NCBI GenBank assembly: GCA_964632005.1
Contig: CAZWAP010000009.1
Coordinates: 12,351-76,350, forward strand
Length of the DNA: 64,000 nt
Origin: CAZWAP01 sp964632005
GTDB taxonomy: Bacteria > Planctomycetota > Phycisphaerae > Sedimentisphaerales > Anaerobacaceae
Direction of reading: 5' to 3'
Shown here: in pieces, positions 62,444 to 64,000 of the stretch
Position numbering within the stretch: the first letter of the stretch is position 1
Layout: the number at the start of each line of letters is the position of its first letter
Program-made: the position numbers and the translations under genes
Notes under the pieces: model-generated
Database searches by the model: none
The model's input: only the letters and a program-made list of their open reading frames with translations
What the model was told of the DNA's origin: nothing

Positions 62444-63433
62444 CTACGCCAGTTGGGCCAGAGTCAAGACGGTTGCCGAGACTATATCGTCCACACTTGC
62501 CCCTCTCGAAAGATCGGTGATGGGTTTTGCAAAACCCTGCAAGAACGGCCCGATGGCGGCGGCGCCGGCCAGATACTGGGTCAGCTTGTATGCGATGTTT
62601 CCGGAATTGAGGTCGGGGAATACCAGCACATTGGCTTTGCCGGCGACCGGGCTTTGATCCTTGACCTTTTTGGCGGCGACGGCCGGGACAATGGCTGAAT
62701 CCACCTGGAATTCCCCGTCTATGGCCAGGTCCGGCTGGCGAGACCTCGCAATCTGCAGGGCCTGCCTGACCTTTCCGACTGAAGGGCCGGATGCACTGCC
62801 CTTGGTGGAAAACGACAGCAGAGCGACCACCGGTTCCCGGCCGAGAATCCTCCTTGCGCTGGCCGCCGAGGCCAGGGCTATGTCGGCAAGCTCTTCCGGC
62901 GTCGGGTCGATGTTGACCGCACAATCGGCAAAGATGAACGGCGCGTCCTGCTGCCCGAGGAACTTCGGAACGACCATTAGAAAGTAGCTGGAGGGCGTAT
63001 TGATCCCTGGTGCAAGCCCTATCGTAAGAAGCCCGGCCTGAATGACAGTCGCGGTGGCACCGGCAGCACCACCAACAACCGCGTCGGCATCGCCACTGGC
63101 CACCATCATGCCGGCATAGCACAGCGGCTTTGAAACGATCCGCCGGGCCACCGAAAGCGAGATGTCCTGCCTCCTGCGGCAGTAGCGTTCCGCATAAGAG
63201 TCGAGCTTGTCATTATTCTTGGGGTTGATGGTTGAAATGCCGTCGATCGAGACGCCGGCCTTTTCTACCGCCGCTTCGATTTGCCCGGGCGTTCCGAGCA
63301 CGATCGGCTGGGCGATGCCCTCGTCCTTGACCTTCCGGGCGGCCTGGATTATACGCTCATCCCTACCCTCCGGAAACGCTACTGAGAAGTTTTTCTGTTT
63401 TGCCTTCTCCTTGAAACTGTTTACAATGCTCAT
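62444..63433 (-). CDS. pta: Phosphate acetyltransferase, short form
   Basis: A 329-residue enzyme (typical ~330 for the short Pta). Start Met at 63433 with family-like MSIVNSFKEKAKQ; an upstream extension of the frame is not family-like. Core motifs are PEGRDERIIQAARKVKDEG (~21), GMMVASGDADAVVGGAAGATATVIQ (~113), FIFADCAVNIDPTPEELA (~170), LSFSTKGSASGP (~206) and PDLNSGNIAYKLTQYL near 270. It converts acetyl-CoA and phosphate to acetyl phosphate. Its ATG overlaps the stop of the small secreted-peptide gene as ATGA. Confidence 0.96.
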   Translation of the reverse strand: MSIVNSFKEKAKQKNFSVAFPEGRDERIIQAARKVKDEGIAQPIVLGTPGQIEAAVEKAGVSIDGISTINPKNNDKLDSYAERYCRRRQDISLSVARRIVSKPLCYAGMMVASGDADAVVGGAAGATATVIQAGLLTIGLAPGINTPSSYFLMVVPKFLGQQDAPFIFADCAVNIDPTPEELADIALASAASARRILGREPVVALLSFSTKGSASGPSVGKVRQALQIARSRQPDLAIDGEFQVDSAIVPAVAAKKVKDQSPVAGKANVLVFPDLNSGNIAYKLTQYLAGAAAIGPFLQGFAKPITDLSRGASVDDIVSATVLTLAQLA

Positions 63434-63705
63434 TTCTGTCGGTTCGCTGTTTTGCAGGGAACAATTTGCTTCAGTGATTTTTGTTGTTTTGGGGTCATCG
63501 CCCCTGAAATTAACCGAGAACCCCGGCGAATGCAAGACGAATTTGAATTTGAGCCGTTTGCGTTGTAGGCATTTTCTGCTCGAATCGAAGGAGGAGCCTG
63601 TGTTGAAAGCGCCATTTTTGCCGTTGCCGCCCTCTGCGGAGCCGCATAGAGCAGCAACAAGCAGACTATCGCCCCGACGGGAGTTAGCACAGTGAACTTG
63701 CGCAT
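63430..63705 (-). CDS. Predicted secreted basic peptide coupled to pta
   Basis: A 91-residue product starting at 63705 with AAGGAG eight nt upstream. MRKFTVLTPVGAIVCLLLLY gives a signal peptide ending AATA; the mature part (~62 residues) is basic with two Cys and a Asn/Ser/Gly-rich stretch (NANGSNSNSS). The TGA stop overlaps the pta ATG (ATGA), so it is translated with pta. I know no family for it. It could instead be a leader whose translation sets pta expression. Confidence 0.5.
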   Translation of the reverse strand: MRKFTVLTPVGAIVCLLLLYAAPQRAATAKMALSTQAPPSIRAENAYNANGSNSNSSCIRRGSRLISGAMTPKQQKSLKQIVPCKTANRQK

Positions 63706-64000
63706 TGCATCGCTCCTTTTGACCAAACCTCAGTGAACCGGACTTCTGCCGAACAGAACCGAGGTTGTACCGCCGCAGCGACGAGGAAATCAAGCATTAT
63801 CCAAACCGGCCAGACCTTGGACGTTGCGGCGGGGGTGTCCGTCAAGTTCGCAGGTAATGCGATTCTCACAGCGGGAATCGGTTCTTTTGCATAACTATAA
63901 GGCGATAGCCAACGGTGAACACCAATGATATCGCACGCGTTGGAAGCCCGTTACGCGAATGAAATCGACTTGGGAATGAGGATTTGGACAAACGGCTGAC
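63706..64000. other. Upstream region of the secreted-peptide/pta operon
   Basis: 295 bp to the window edge. It must hold the operon promoter, but no -35/-10 pair with good spacing stands out; GATAAT lies near 63797 without a clear -35. Short minus-strand frames here are not protein-like. Confidence 0.35.

Noticed and set aside
63684..63869. Small minus-strand ORF upstream of the secreted peptide
   Set aside because: Overlaps the better-supported start at 63705, no ribosome binding site, composition not protein-like.

Overview
The window looks like a core-genome segment of a GC-rich planctomycete, most likely of the Phycisphaerae/Sedimentisphaerales kind. This is inferred from gene content and protein character, not from a database search. 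Supporting signs are the fused ribosomal super-operon without rpmD, a zinc-type short uS14, unusual tails on several ribosomal proteins, Tat and lipoprotein exports, a HEAT-repeat secreted protein, and a two-subunit ATP-citrate lyase.

Bases 1-5700: the tail of an upstream gene (perhaps rbfA), an NrnA-type DHH phosphoesterase, and a run of poorly known genes (two single-pass membrane proteins, a polytopic membrane protein, an acylphosphatase, a CxxC protein). Bases 5900-12030, minus strand: an SGNH-hydrolase-like membrane-anchored protein, then a compact signalling operon of TonB-dependent receptor, YfiR-like periplasmic protein and CHASE-like hybrid histidine kinase. Bases 12600-20300: dprA on the plus strand, a CAU tRNA (probably Ile2) with its own promoter, the aclB-aclA pair with a good sigma70-type promoter, a Tat-exported protein resembling sugar isomerases, initiator tRNA and a HIT hydrolase.

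Bases 20477-54230 are one nearly unbroken minus-strand information-processing block. In transcription order it reads tRNA-Thr, tuf, rpmG, tRNA-Trp, secE, nusG, rplK, rplA, rplJ, rplL, rpoB, rpoC, rpsL, rpsG, (terminator), fusA, (promoter and long leader), rpsJ, rplC, rplD, rplW, rplB, rpsS, rplV, rpsC, rplP, rpmC, rpsQ, rplN, rplX, rplE, rpsN, rpsH, rplF, rplR, rpsE, rplO, secY, adk, map, infA, rpmJ, rpsM, rpsK, rpsD, rpoA, rplQ. It makes the translation, transcription and Sec machinery. Two strong promoters, before tRNA-Thr/tuf and before rpsJ, share the same A/T-tract element at nearly the same distance from the -35 box.

Bases 54592-64000: a secreted HEAT-repeat protein, a XerC/D recombinase, a lipoprotein-galE-ROK kinase group on the plus strand, and a minus-strand pta-ackA acetate pathway. 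pta is preceded by, and overlaps by ATGA, a small gene for a predicted secreted peptide. pta-ackA with ATP-citrate lyase points to active acetyl-CoA/acetate metabolism.

The observations most worth a second look are the shared A/T-tract promoter element, the helix-turn-helix-like extension fused to uL22, the receptor-YfiR-kinase operon with a hairpin over its ribosome binding site, the coupled secreted peptide before pta, and the ATP-citrate lyase pair.
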